Source: Saccharopolyspora oryzae (GTDB lineage: Bacteria; Actinomycetota; Actinomycetes; Mycobacteriales; Pseudonocardiaceae). Taken from it: 64,000 bases of DNA. Shown here piece after piece: positions 25,605 to 33,042 of this stretch. Positions within the stretch are counted from its first letter, which is position 1, and each line of letters opens with the position of its first letter. Made by a program: the position numbers and the translations under genes. Under the pieces are notes generated by a model, which had not been told where the DNA came from, did no database searches, and was given only the letters and a program-made list of their open reading frames with translations. Location of the stretch: NCBI RefSeq assembly GCF_027853915.1, contig NZ_JAQGLA010000012.1, forward strand, positions 62,001 through 126,000, written 5' to 3'.

Positions 25605-25752
25605 TTAGACCAGGCCTGCTTCGTGCGCCAGTAGGGCGATCTGGGTTCTGTTCGTTAGGTCCAGCTTTGTTAGGGCGTGGGAGACGTGGGCTTTTACCGT
25701 TGGGACGCTCATTAGGAGGTCTTTCGCTATCTCTGCGTCGGTCGATGCGCGG
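25605..25752 (-). pseudogene. 3' remnant of a LuxR/NarL-type regulator
   Basis: Reading leftward, the frame gives ASTDAEIAKDLLMSVPTVKA followed by HVSHALTKLDLTNRTQIALL and AHEAGLV then a stop at 25605. This is the C-terminal half of a LuxR-type DNA-binding helix-turn-helix. Upstream of about 25752 the similarity stops: no receiver domain and no start codon with a ribosome site are present, and the next bases belong to the region after the TIGR03086 gene. It is best read as a deletion remnant of a response regulator. Confidence 0.75.
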
Positions 25753-25785
25753 TAGCCGACGTGCGGAGGTGCTGGAGACCGATGT

Positions 25786-26358
25786 CTAGGCGGGGTTTCG
25801 GCCGGTGAGGGCGAGGAGCCGGTCCAGGGCGGGCGCCGACTCCGGGACCGCCACTTCCGCGCCGAACACGCCCATCTGACGGCCCTGCTCCGCCGTCTCC
25901 GTGGCTACCCCGCGGGCGTAGTCGAGGAGGGCTTCGTCGAGCGCCAGGTCTTGGCCGGTCGCCTTCGCCAGGTCCCAGGCGTGCACGGCGAACTCGAGCA
26001 CGACCATCCCGCCGACCAGCGAAGCCGGGAGTTCGGTCGGACCGCCCATGTGCGTCGTCCCGGTCCACGCGCCGGGTGCGCTCCAGGCCCGCGCTGTGCG
26101 GTCCAGCTGCTGGGCGACGGCCTGCTGCCAGTCGCCTTCGGTGAGGTCCACGTCCGCCTCGGCGGCAGCGGGCGGCGGGACGGCTTCCTTGCGGGCACCG
26201 GCTTCCAGGGATGGACCCCAGAACAGCAGGTGGTTCAGCAGGTCGCGCACGGTGTACTCGGTGCACGGCGTGGGCGCGGTGAGCTGGCCGGGCTCGATGC
26301 CTGCGACGACCCCGGCCAGGGCCGATGCTGCGCTGCTCAGGTGTTGTGCTTCGGACAT
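25786..26358 (-). CDS. TIGR03086-type metal-binding protein (DinB/mycothiol-dependent family)
   Basis: A 190-residue four-helix protein of the DinB/maleylpyruvate isomerase-like superfamily (TIGR03086). It has the N-terminal His in TPCTEYTVRDLLNHLLFWG and the C-terminal His pair in EFAVHAWDLAKATGQDLALD, which together form the metal site. Such proteins are abundant in mycothiol-making actinobacteria, mostly uncharacterised. The ATG at 26358 is chosen; an earlier in-frame start at 26409 would overlap the promoter of the divergent AraC gene. Confidence 0.85.
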   Translation of the reverse strand: MSEAQHLSSAASALAGVVAGIEPGQLTAPTPCTEYTVRDLLNHLLFWGPSLEAGARKEAVPPPAAAEADVDLTEGDWQQAVAQQLDRTARAWSAPGAWTGTTHMGGPTELPASLVGGMVVLEFAVHAWDLAKATGQDLALDEALLDYARGVATETAEQGRQMGVFGAEVAVPESAPALDRLLALTGRNPA

Positions 26359-26420
26359 GGCTCGCAGCCAACCACCGCTGGACGGCGGTGTCTTGAAGGA
26401 ACGCGACATACACTCCGTCC

Positions 26421-27161
26421 GTGGCCAGGGACGTGCGGGAACTCGGTGGCGCGTGGCGGGATTTCCAGCGGCACTCCTTCCCCGAGCCGTCGCCGGACCT
26501 GGCTCGGTACGTGGCGCGCTACTGGGTCGTGTCCTGGGACTACCCCGAGCCGTACCGGCAGCTGATCGTGCCTTACCCGAACGTGCACCTGACGTTCCAG
26601 GACGGCCGCGCGACGATCACCGGCGTCTCCAGCGGGCACCAGGTCAGGGTGTTGTCGGGGCGCAGCAGCGTGCTCGGCGTGGCGTTCCGGCCCGGCTGCT
26701 TCCGCCCGTTCCTGCGCGCACCGGTTTCGACGATCACCGACCGCACGATCGATGCCCGCGAGGTCTTCGGCCCGGCATTGACGGCACCTGACGTCCCAGC
26801 TGTCGAGCAGCTCCTGCGAGCCCACGCACCCGAACCGGATCCGAGAGCGGAACAGGCCGCGGACATCGTTGCGATGATCGCCGCGAAACCCGAGATCACC
26901 AGGGTCGATGCGCTGGCGCGGGAGTTCGGCACGAGCATCCGGCAGCTGCAGCGCTTGTTCGCGGAGCACGTGGGCATCGGCCCGAAGTGGGTGATCCGCC
27001 GCTACCGCCTGCACGAGGTGACCGAGCGGATGGCGAGAGGTGCGGAGCTGGACTGGGCGTCGGTGGCGGCCGAACTCGGCTACGCCGACCAAGCCCACCT
27101 CACCAGGGACTTCAAATCCCTCTTCGGCGAACCCCCGACCCACCACGCCCAGCGCTACTGA
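26421..27161 (+). CDS. AraC-family transcriptional regulator
   Basis: A 246-residue regulator. The N-terminal part (FPEPSPDLARYVARYWVVSW, LIVPYPNVHLTFQDGRATI) is the DUF6597-type domain of this AraC subgroup; the C-terminal part has the double helix-turn-helix: ALAREFGTSIRQLQRLFAEH and VAAELGYADQAHLTRDFKSL. The GTG at 26421 is the start. It is divergent from the TIGR03086 gene, with which it is often paired in actinobacteria, and overlaps the convergent MerR gene by 7 bp at the 3' end. Confidence 0.9.
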   Translation: MARDVRELGGAWRDFQRHSFPEPSPDLARYVARYWVVSWDYPEPYRQLIVPYPNVHLTFQDGRATITGVSSGHQVRVLSGRSSVLGVAFRPGCFRPFLRAPVSTITDRTIDAREVFGPALTAPDVPAVEQLLRAHAPEPDPRAEQAADIVAMIAAKPEITRVDALAREFGTSIRQLQRLFAEHVGIGPKWVIRRYRLHEVTERMARGAELDWASVAAELGYADQAHLTRDFKSLFGEPPTHHAQRY

Positions 27162-27580
27162 CGCATCTCCGCTGCCAGCTGGTCGAAGGGCATCCCGTCG
27201 GCCAGTCGATCGAGAGTGCCCGTCATGTGCGGACATTCGCGCGCTGGGTGCTCCGCCGGGCACTTGAGCGCATGGGCGAGGAAGTCCTTGGCGCCCTGAG
27301 CCCGCTCGATCAGCTCCTCCAGCTCGGTGATCTGCTCGCCGACGACGGCGCGCCACTCGCTGCTCGACTCGTCCAGCACCGCCGCGGCCGTGTCGAGCCG
27401 GATCCCCAGCTTCAGCGCGATCTGGAGGAACGCCAGCCGGCGCATCTCCGGCCTGCCGTAGACCCGAGTTCCCCGCACCCGCCCCGCCGGCCGCACGAGA
27501 CCGCGCTCCTCGTAGTAGCGCAGCGTCGACGTCCGCACGCCGAGGCGCTCAGCGGCTTCGCCGATCGGGATCAGGTCCAT
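27155..27580 (-). CDS. MerR-family transcriptional regulator
   Basis: A 141-residue MerR regulator: N-terminal winged helix DLIPIGEAAERLGVRTSTLR with YYEERGLVRPAGRVRG, then the long dimer helix. The C-terminal segment LKCPAEHPARECPHM has two cysteines and two histidines, which could bind metal or sense redox state as in other MerR proteins. The ATG at 27580 faces the divergent methyltransferase gene, and a MerR-like inverted repeat lies between the two starts. Confidence 0.88.
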   Translation of the reverse strand: MDLIPIGEAAERLGVRTSTLRYYEERGLVRPAGRVRGTRVYGRPEMRRLAFLQIALKLGIRLDTAAAVLDESSSEWRAVVGEQITELEELIERAQGAKDFLAHALKCPAEHPARECPHMTGTLDRLADGMPFDQLAAEMRQ

Positions 27581-27592
27581 GCCCCCATTTGA

Positions 27593-27610
27593 CTTCAACC
27601 CGACTTGAAG
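27593..27610. promoter_or_regulatory. MerR-type operator
   Basis: CTTCAA (27593-27598) and TTGAAG (27605-27610) form an inverted repeat with CCCGAC between. TTGACTTCAACCCGACTTGAAG-type spacing of this kind is normal for MerR sites that lie across the -35/-10 spacer. The site is 13 bases from the merR-type start and 16 bases from the methyltransferase start, so it could serve both. Confidence 0.6.
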
Positions 27611-27625
27611 CGGAAGGCTGGACGC

Positions 27626-28219
27626 ATGGGAACCGTGAAGCCCTGGTCCAGGAGCGAGCCGACCCGGTCGCCGTTCGCGTTGCCGAGCGGTCTGGGCGGG
27701 TGGTTCGCCGGTCGCATCATGTTGTGGTTGAACGAGCAGCAGGACGTGGTGGACCTGCTCGACGTCCGGCCCGGCGAGGTGGTGCTGGAGGTCGGCTACG
27801 GACCCGGCGGGCTGATCCGCAGGCTCCGGCGGACGTCGGCGAAGCGGATCTGCGGTGTCGATCCCTCGCAGCAGATGTGCGACCTCGTCCGGCGCCGGGC
27901 AGATGAGCGGATCGAGGTGCGAACGGGAACAGTCGAGCGGACGGGTTTCCGCGACGCGGAGTTCGACTGCGCGGTCTCGGTGAACAACGTGGCCATCTGG
28001 CCGAACCTGGAACGGGGCCTGGACGAACTCCGCCGCGTGACCCGACCGGGCGGCCGACTCCTGATCGCCTGGCACGGCGGAACGCACCCGAACCGCATCG
28101 CCCGCAGCCAAGCCCTCCGGGAAGACCAGCTCACCCGGATCGAACAGGAACTCGGCAAGCGATTCACGACCACCGCCCGCCACGAACTGACCAGCCTCAC
28201 CGCCTGGCTGGCTCGTTGA
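27626..28219 (+). CDS. Class I SAM-dependent methyltransferase
   Basis: A 197-residue Rossmann methyltransferase. SAM-binding motif I is VVLEVGYGPGGLIRRL, motif II contains ICGVDPSQQMCDL, and DAEFDCAVSVNNVAIWPNL is the post-motif II strand. The ATG at 27626 has GGAAGG eight bases upstream. Its promoter carries the MerR-type operator, so it is likely induced by the adjacent regulator. The acceptor substrate is unknown. Confidence 0.87.
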   Translation: MGTVKPWSRSEPTRSPFALPSGLGGWFAGRIMLWLNEQQDVVDLLDVRPGEVVLEVGYGPGGLIRRLRRTSAKRICGVDPSQQMCDLVRRRADERIEVRTGTVERTGFRDAEFDCAVSVNNVAIWPNLERGLDELRRVTRPGGRLLIAWHGGTHPNRIARSQALREDQLTRIEQELGKRFTTTARHELTSLTAWLAR

Positions 28220-28223
28220 GACG

Positions 28224-28269
28224 CTCGTGAGCACTTTCTGGTGCTATAGCCCCACAAACCACTCACGGG
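28224..28269. terminator. Degenerate palindrome with CGTGAG/CTCACG ends
   Basis: CGTGAG (28226-28231) and CTCACG (28262-28267) bracket a less perfect hairpin with GGTGCTATAGCCCC in the middle. It lies between convergent genes ending at 28219 and 28272. It resembles the element at 39341-39385 in both the ends and the GCTAT core. Confidence 0.5.
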
Positions 28270-28271
28270 TG

Positions 28272-28766
28272 TCAGGTCAAGGTTGCGGAGGCGATGGCTG
28301 CGGCGATCGCGAGGAGGAGCGCGCTGATGATGAGCAGGCTCGCCGTGCGCAGCAGCTTGAACTTCTTCGCTCCGACCTGCGCGACGACGAGCAGGCGCTC
28401 GCGATGCCAACGCTGCGGATCGTCCGCGATGCGCGTGAAGTGGCGCAGCAGTTCGGCGTCGGTCATCGATTCGTAGGTGGTGAAACCGCTTCGCCGCAGC
28501 CGAGGCCGCACGCTCGACAGCAGGAGCAGCAAGGCGAGCGCGAGCAGCGTCAACGCGGCCCAGAACAGCAGAACTGCCGCGAGCGGTGCGGCGGCACGGG
28601 GCAGCACTGCGATCCCGACGGCGAGGATGGGGCTGAACACCGCGAGCAGGGTGCTGGTCTTGGTCTCGGTACGAGCCAGCGCCGCGTCGCCACGGCTCAG
28701 CTCGTCCTGGAGGAGTCTTTCCACCGTTTCCGAATCGACCGTCGCATCGACCTCGGGTTCGCTCAT
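28272..28766 (-). CDS. PycTM-like membrane protein (Pycsar effector family, DUF5706)
   Basis: A 164-residue protein with membrane helices at about residues 38-85 (two) and 137-160. The soluble loop holds a charged patch YESMTDAELLRHFTRIADD and LLVVAQVGAKKFKLLRTASL. The pattern ARTETKTSTLLAVFSPILA followed by a second helix and the KFxxLRxA segment matches the Pycsar effector transmembrane family, which in defence systems responds to cCMP or cUMP. No cyclase gene is next to it here, so it may be an orphan or a housekeeping relative. Start chosen at the ATG at 28766; a GTG 18 bases upstream is possible. Confidence 0.65.
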   Translation of the reverse strand: MSEPEVDATVDSETVERLLQDELSRGDAALARTETKTSTLLAVFSPILAVGIAVLPRAAAPLAAVLLFWAALTLLALALLLLLSSVRPRLRRSGFTTYESMTDAELLRHFTRIADDPQRWHRERLLVVAQVGAKKFKLLRTASLLIISALLLAIAAAIASATLT

Positions 28767-28824
28767 ACCGGAATCATGGCGCACCGAAGCCCGTTCTCGA
28801 CGGGCTTTCGCACCGGCCGCTGCT

Positions 28825-29661
28825 TCACCCGGGCAGGATTCCGACGGCGGCGTAGCTGTTGGTCCGGGCTGCCGCGTCGGGGGCGACGGGGGTGTCCGGG
28901 CGCCATTCGGGGAGCAGGACCAGGCCCGGGTCGACGAGTTCGTAGCCGGTGAGCAGCTCGGCGATCTGCTCCGGGGTGCGCAGGGTGCCGGGGGTGGAGG
29001 TGCGGTTGTAGACCGCGTGGCCGCCGGAGAGCTGGTCGTCGGTGAAGGTCACCGGGGACAAGTGGGACAGCGCCAGGTAGCTACCCGGTGCGCAGGCCGC
29101 GCGGTAGCGGCTCACGATGTCCGCCGGGCGGTCGTCGTCGCTCACGAAGTGCAGGATCGCGATGGCCAGCAGGCCGACCGGCTTGGTGAAGTCCAGCAGT
29201 TCGGCGACGCCCGGAGCGCTCAGCACGGCTTCGGGGTCGCGGATGTCGGCCTGGGTGACGGTGACCTGCGGAGTGCTGCCGAGCAGTGCTCGGGCGTGCG
29301 CGACCGCGACCGGCTCGCGATCCACGTAGGCCACTTTCGCGGCGGGGTTCGCGGCGTGGGCGATCTCGTGCACGTTGCCGACGGTCGGGATGCCCGACCC
29401 GAGGTCGAGGAACTGGTCGATGCCCTGCTCGACCATGAACCGCACCGCGCGCCCGAGGAACCCGCGGTTGGCGGCGGCCCACTCCCGGCCGGTGGGCACG
29501 ATCGCGAGGAACTTCTCGGCGGCCTCCCGATCGGCCGCGAAGTTCGCGTCGCCACCGAGGTAGTAGTCGTACATCCGCGCCGCGTTGGGCGATTCGATGT
29601 CCACCGCGCCGTGGATGTCCGCCATTGCCGCCAACCGGGGATCGCCCTTGTCACCAGTCAC
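28825..29661 (-). CDS. SAM-dependent methyltransferase, DUF574 family
   Basis: About 278 residues of the PF04672 S-adenosyl methyltransferase family, which is greatly expanded in actinomycetes. Marks are ARMYDYYLGGDANFAADREA, IDQFLDLGSGIPTVGNVHE (motif I), VAYVDREPVAVAHARALL and LDFTKPVGLLAIAILHFV. The GTG at 29661 is the chosen start; an ATG at 29625 is possible. Substrates of this family are generally unknown. It stands alone between two other leftward genes. Confidence 0.87.
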   Translation of the reverse strand: MTGDKGDPRLAAMADIHGAVDIESPNAARMYDYYLGGDANFAADREAAEKFLAIVPTGREWAAANRGFLGRAVRFMVEQGIDQFLDLGSGIPTVGNVHEIAHAANPAAKVAYVDREPVAVAHARALLGSTPQVTVTQADIRDPEAVLSAPGVAELLDFTKPVGLLAIAILHFVSDDDRPADIVSRYRAACAPGSYLALSHLSPVTFTDDQLSGGHAVYNRTSTPGTLRTPEQIAELLTGYELVDPGLVLLPEWRPDTPVAPDAAARTNSYAAVGILPG

Positions 29662-29734
29662 AGCGGAATGATTGCCGAGCCCCCGAAGGCGAAGCAACCC
29701 CCCGCAGCGCCGGAGTGAGGACGCCAGTGCTCGG

Positions 29735-30157
29735 TCAGCGGGTTGGTTGTTCGCAGGCCTGTTTCAGGGATGCGGCCTCCGTCTCGACGAACCGCCGGAT
29801 GCGGCCGGACACCAGGGGCGTCAGCAGTCGGGCGAGACCGCCGGTGAAGTCGATCCGCAGCTCCACCGAGCTGCCCCCGTCGGTGGCCCGGATCCAGTGC
29901 GAGGCGACCATCCGCCCGCCAGCGAAGCGAGTGGCCCAGCAGAACGACGAGCCCGGCTCGACTTCGACCACGTCCCACACGGCGGCGGCAACCCCCGGCT
30001 GCTTGACCCGGAACCGGTGCCCGACCCGAAGCTCCCCGTCCAACGCCTCGACCGAGCTGACGGTCGGTGTCCACCCGGGCCAGCCGGGCACGTCGGCCAG
30101 CACGGTCCACACCTCGGTCGGCGGCGCGGAGATCGTCACGGTGGTCTCATGTCGCAT
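29735..30157 (-). CDS. SRPBCC-family lipid/small-ligand binding protein
   Basis: A 140-residue START/Bet v1-like protein beginning MRHETTVTISAPPTEVWTVL with DVPGWPGWTPTV, followed by GHRFRVKQPGVAAAVWDVVE and a C-terminal amphipathic helix. This is the polyketide-cyclase/SRPBCC fold with no fixed catalytic residues. The ATG at 30157 has GAGGAGGG upstream. No partner gene suggests the ligand. Confidence 0.85.
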   Translation of the reverse strand: MRHETTVTISAPPTEVWTVLADVPGWPGWTPTVSSVEALDGELRVGHRFRVKQPGVAAAVWDVVEVEPGSSFCWATRFAGGRMVASHWIRATDGGSSVELRIDFTGGLARLLTPLVSGRIRRFVETEAASLKQACEQPTR

Positions 30158-30218
30158 GTCCACCCTCCTCGCGCACACCGTACTGCCGATCACCGCGCCC
30201 GATCCGGAAAACGACAGG

Positions 30219-30253
30219 ATGCGGGGGCCCGGTCCAGGACCGGGCCCCCGCAT
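30219..30253. terminator. Strong GC hairpin after the transporter genes
   Basis: A 17-bp perfect stem (arm ATGCGGGGGCCCGGTCC, 30219-30235 with 30237-30253) and a one-base loop, 19 bp after the stop of the leftward transporter gene. It separates that operon from the SRPBCC gene. Confidence 0.8.
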
Positions 30254-30272
30254 CGGGCTCGTGGAGGTCCCG

Positions 30273-30689
30273 CTACAGCCCGCAGGAACCGCGGTCGAGG
30301 CGGAAGAACCTGGCGTTGACCCAGCGGCACAGCCAGATCCCGACCATGACGCCCGCGATCGTGACCAGCGCGGGCAGGTATCCGCTGGCGACCTGGATGA
30401 TCGGGATCGCCGGGCAGCCACCCGAGATCGCCCAGCCGGTGCCGAACAGCACCGCCCCGGGGATCACGCCACCGTGGATGCGCCCCGGCGTGCGGCGGAC
30501 ACCCACCACGGCGAAGACCACCACGATGATCGCCACGGCCCCGGCGAAGGCGTACAGCATGCGCGGGTCCTGGAAGGTGAACATGCGGTTCAGCTCGGCG
30601 TAGTCGCCGAATCCGATGTTGGTGACGACGTAACCGAGGGCCAACCCGGTGATGATGTTGGCGACGAGCACTGCGCCCCTAGTGCGCAT
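30273..30689 (-). CDS. YeeE/YedE-type sulfur transporter, second half (DUF6691)
   Basis: A 138-residue membrane protein with four helices. It carries GTGWAISGGCPAIPIIQVAS, whose Gly-rich Cys motif corresponds to the cysteine relay of YeeE/TsuA thiosulfate transporters. The ATG at 30689 overlaps the preceding gene stop by one base (TGATG), so both halves are made together; the pair represents a split version of the single-chain transporter. It probably brings thiosulfate or another sulfur species into the cell. Confidence 0.85.
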   Translation of the reverse strand: MRTRGAVLVANIITGLALGYVVTNIGFGDYAELNRMFTFQDPRMLYAFAGAVAIIVVVFAVVGVRRTPGRIHGGVIPGAVLFGTGWAISGGCPAIPIIQVASGYLPALVTIAGVMVGIWLCRWVNARFFRLDRGSCGL

Positions 30690-31345
30690 CAGATCACCTT
30701 CCACAGCAGGAACGACACGGCAACGGCGGTGCCGAAGAAGACAGCGGTCGCGACGAGGCTGACCGGGCGCAGCCGGCCGCAGCCGCTGAGCCCGTGCCCG
30801 GAGCTGCAGCCTCCGGCCAGGCGAGTGCCGAAGCCGACGAGGATGCCTCCGACGAACAGCACGCCGACCATGACGTACGGATCGTTGGTGACGAGCTGGC
30901 GGAAACCTGCGCCCATGTCGTAGCGGACCTGGAACCGGCCCGCGTTGACCGCCGCGACGTATCCGCCGATGAAGATCGACAGGAGCAGGGCGGCCTGGGT
31001 GACCAGCGGTGCCGAGCGCACGCGCGTGGTCGTGCCCGTCTCGTCCGCCGTCGGCTCGACGGCCGCGGCGTGCGGCTGCGTGTCGCCGAGCATCGCATCC
31101 GGCCGAGCGGGTGCTCCGGGGCTGGTTCCGAACTCCGCGGCGGTCGCCGCGGCGAAAGCCTCCTCGAGTGCGCGGTCGTCGGCGAACTGCGCTTCCTGCC
31201 GTTCGATGCGGCGTTCTGCGCGCCAGTGCAGGACGCGATCCCACGCCGAGGACACCCCGAAGGACCGATCCGTGATCAGCGTGTAGTTGATGGTGACCAG
31301 GGCGAGCCCGATCGCGCCGGCCCACCAGGGCCAATAGGTGCTCAT
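30689..31345 (-). CDS. YeeE/YedE-type sulfur transporter, first half
   Basis: A 218-residue protein. One N-terminal membrane helix is followed by a hydrophilic insert of about 80 residues (roughly 35-115), then four helices with VGFGTRLAGGCSSGHGLSGC, the conserved Cys motif of this family. The insert is unusual for the family and is rich in Ala, Glu and Asp. The ATG at 31345 overlaps the stop of the upstream Cys-rich protein gene by 4 bp; an in-frame ATG at 31363 is also possible. It functions with the half-transporter at 30273. Confidence 0.83.
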   Translation of the reverse strand: MSTYWPWWAGAIGLALVTINYTLITDRSFGVSSAWDRVLHWRAERRIERQEAQFADDRALEEAFAAATAAEFGTSPGAPARPDAMLGDTQPHAAAVEPTADETGTTTRVRSAPLVTQAALLLSIFIGGYVAAVNAGRFQVRYDMGAGFRQLVTNDPYVMVGVLFVGGILVGFGTRLAGGCSSGHGLSGCGRLRPVSLVATAVFFGTAVAVSFLLWKVI

Positions 31346-31821
31346 GAGGGGCCTCTCATCCATTCGGCAATTCGGGTCCACCAGCGGCGTTTCGAGCCCT
31401 GCGGTCGCCTCGGGGGTGTTCCCCGGTCCCGGGCTGGTGGAGTGTTCGGGGTTGGTGGGGTTCTCGGGACTTGCGGGGCCGGCGCGGGTTCGCGCGGCTG
31501 AGCCGGCGTGTCGCGAGGCCTGGCCGGTTCCGGTTTCGGGGCGGGTTCGAACCACGCCGCAGTTCCGTTCGCCCCTGAGATGAGAGGCGACGGCGGTGTT
31601 GGTTCGGCAGCCGCGGACCGTTCGGCGGCCTTCCGGATGTGCCCGACGTCGGCGCCGTTCGGCAGCAGGGAGATCGGCACGAGCTGGCCTCTGGACGCCA
31701 ACTTGTGCCGCGCGCATTCGCGCCAGCGCTCATCGCTGTCGCAGTAGGACTCGCGCCAGCCGCGCAAGCTTGCTTTCAACAGCGGGAAGAGGGGGCATGT
31801 CCGGGCGTGGGAGCAGCCCAT
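31342..31821 (-). CDS. Small Cys-containing protein with proline-rich tail, coupled to sulfur transporter
   Basis: A 159-residue protein that I do not recognise functionally. The first ~60 residues hold five cysteines (MGCSHARTCPLFPLL, SYCDSDERWRECARH) and end SRGQLVPISLLPNGADVGHI; this compact domain is seen in other actinobacterial proteins to my knowledge. Residues ~75-140 are a Pro/Ala-rich linker, and the end is basic (KRRWWTRIAEWMRG). The start at 31821 has GGAG four bases upstream. It overlaps the transporter start by 4 bp, which suggests a sulfur-handling or sensing role; that is inference. Confidence 0.72.
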   Translation of the reverse strand: MGCSHARTCPLFPLLKASLRGWRESYCDSDERWRECARHKLASRGQLVPISLLPNGADVGHIRKAAERSAAAEPTPPSPLISGANGTAAWFEPAPKPEPARPRDTPAQPREPAPAPQVPRTPPTPNTPPARDRGTPPRRPQGSKRRWWTRIAEWMRGPS

Positions 31822-32426
31822 ATCGCTCCGATCTGACCGGCGCACACCGCCAGGACGGGGAGGCGGCGCGGCGCGGTCTTGTCGTCTTTGTTCGTTGCAG
31901 TACCCGATCAGTGACCGCATAGCGTCGCGTTGTGCGAACACACCGTGACGCCATCCTCCCTCCGCGCGTTAATCCCGCAGGTGGGCCAGTTCGTTACTCC
32001 CGTAACGCCGCCCGAAAAAAGGTGAATTTTAATCAGAAAAATATCGTGACCAGCGGAGTTCTCGGGACCCTGCGGAAAGCAATCAAAATGCCGACCGATT
32101 TTAGTTATCCAACCTTGATGAGAGCGTTCTCGAATCGATGTCGAGAAATGGGGTTTTGGTCCTATTTCGCAGCGCTTGGTTGTGCCGCTGGTCTCCGCCT
32201 CGGTGGGCATATTTGCTGGTCAGATGGTGTTCCGCTGGCGAAGTGGTCGGTTGCTGGCATGGCGGGGGCAATGCGCGATGCCGGGCTTGAACGGTCATCC
32301 GTAACGCCTCATCCGGCAGTCCGATAGACCTGGTGGATCTCACGCGTGATGTTGCAGAAAGTAACGCCGCAGGTTCCTCAGTGTGGCCACGCGGGTGGTC
32401 GTTTTCATCGAAGCAAGGGAGTTTCA
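31822..32426. other. 605-bp intergenic region, locally AT-rich, no supported gene
   Basis: Frames on both strands here are short and lack ribosome sites or recognisable domains. The stretch 32015-32125 is much richer in A and T than the rest of the window (for example GGTGAATTTTAATCAG), and the palindromic context differs from the flanks. It may hold promoters for the leftward Cys-protein/transporter operon and the rightward small gene at 32427, or be a relic of inserted DNA. Confidence 0.5.
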
Positions 32427-32672
32427 ATGGCCAGCCACGATGACACGGCCTTGGCCTACCTCTACGAACGGTTTTCCTTCGCGAGAAATATGATGACCAG
32501 CCCGGAGTGCAGTCGTGAAAGTCGTCGAGACTGGGCGATGCGCGCAGAAGAGCTGCGGCAATGCCTTCGACGGCTGGAATCGTGGCGTTCGGAGAAAGTC
32601 GGCACTCGTTACGAGAACGACGACGTAACCGCCTCCGAGATCTTGCCGCCCCGGGAATCCGCGAATGCGTAG
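32427..32672 (+). CDS. Small hypothetical protein (81 aa)
   Basis: Begins MASHDDTALAYLYERFSFAR and is mainly helical and charged, ending VTASEILPPRESANA. The ATG at 32427 has AAGGGAG seven bases upstream, which is the main support. It resembles in length and charge the small DUF-type proteins that actinomycetes encode next to regulators, but I do not recognise it. It stands alone before tRNA-Arg. Confidence 0.5.
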   Translation: MASHDDTALAYLYERFSFARNMMTSPECSRESRRDWAMRAEELRQCLRRLESWRSEKVGTRYENDDVTASEILPPRESANA

Positions 32673-32842
32673 AACCCCGGGAACCTTCGAGGCACGACGA
32701 CCCGGGACGTGTGCATGAACCAGGGGGATCGCCAGCAGCTCGGCCGCCGAGGCGTTGGCGGACATGCAGCCGGAGGCCCGGCGCAAAGGCGGGGGGCGAT
32801 CTAGAACTGGATCAGCCCCCGCTGCGTCTACCAGCGGTTTTG

Positions 32843-32915
32843 CGCCCCCGGCAGGATTCGAACCTGCGACACCCGCTTTAGGAGAGCGGTGCTCTATCCC
32901 CTGAGCTACGAGGGC
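32843..32915 (-). tRNA. tRNA-Arg (anticodon CCT)
   Basis: The reverse strand folds as a standard 73-nt tRNA. Acceptor GCCCTCG pairs with CGGGGGC (one G-T wobble), the D arm has GCTCAGGGGATAGAGC, the anticodon arm is CCGCT-CTCCTAA-AGCGG giving CCT, and the T arm contains GTTCGAATCC. CCA is not encoded. I saw no second copy of its 3' end in the window that would mark an integration site. Confidence 0.96.
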
Positions 32916-33042
32916 CTGACTGGAGCGTACCTGGAGCGGCTTCGGGGCCGACACGTGGTGGGGTTGTCGATCGCACCTGCGGGCCGGGGGCCGTCGCGTA
33001 TCGTCAGGTGATCGTTACCGTTCGACGCCTCTGGGGTGGGGT

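Noticed and set aside
31932-32327. A possible 131-residue gene in the AT-rich patch
   Set aside because: No ribosome-binding site, no recognisable domain, and mixed codon use. I treat the region as intergenic.
32843-32915. tRNA-Arg as the integration site of a genomic island covering 23-36 kb
   Set aside because: I saw no second copy of the tRNA 3' end, no integrase and no plasmid or phage genes in the window, so no island boundary can be claimed.
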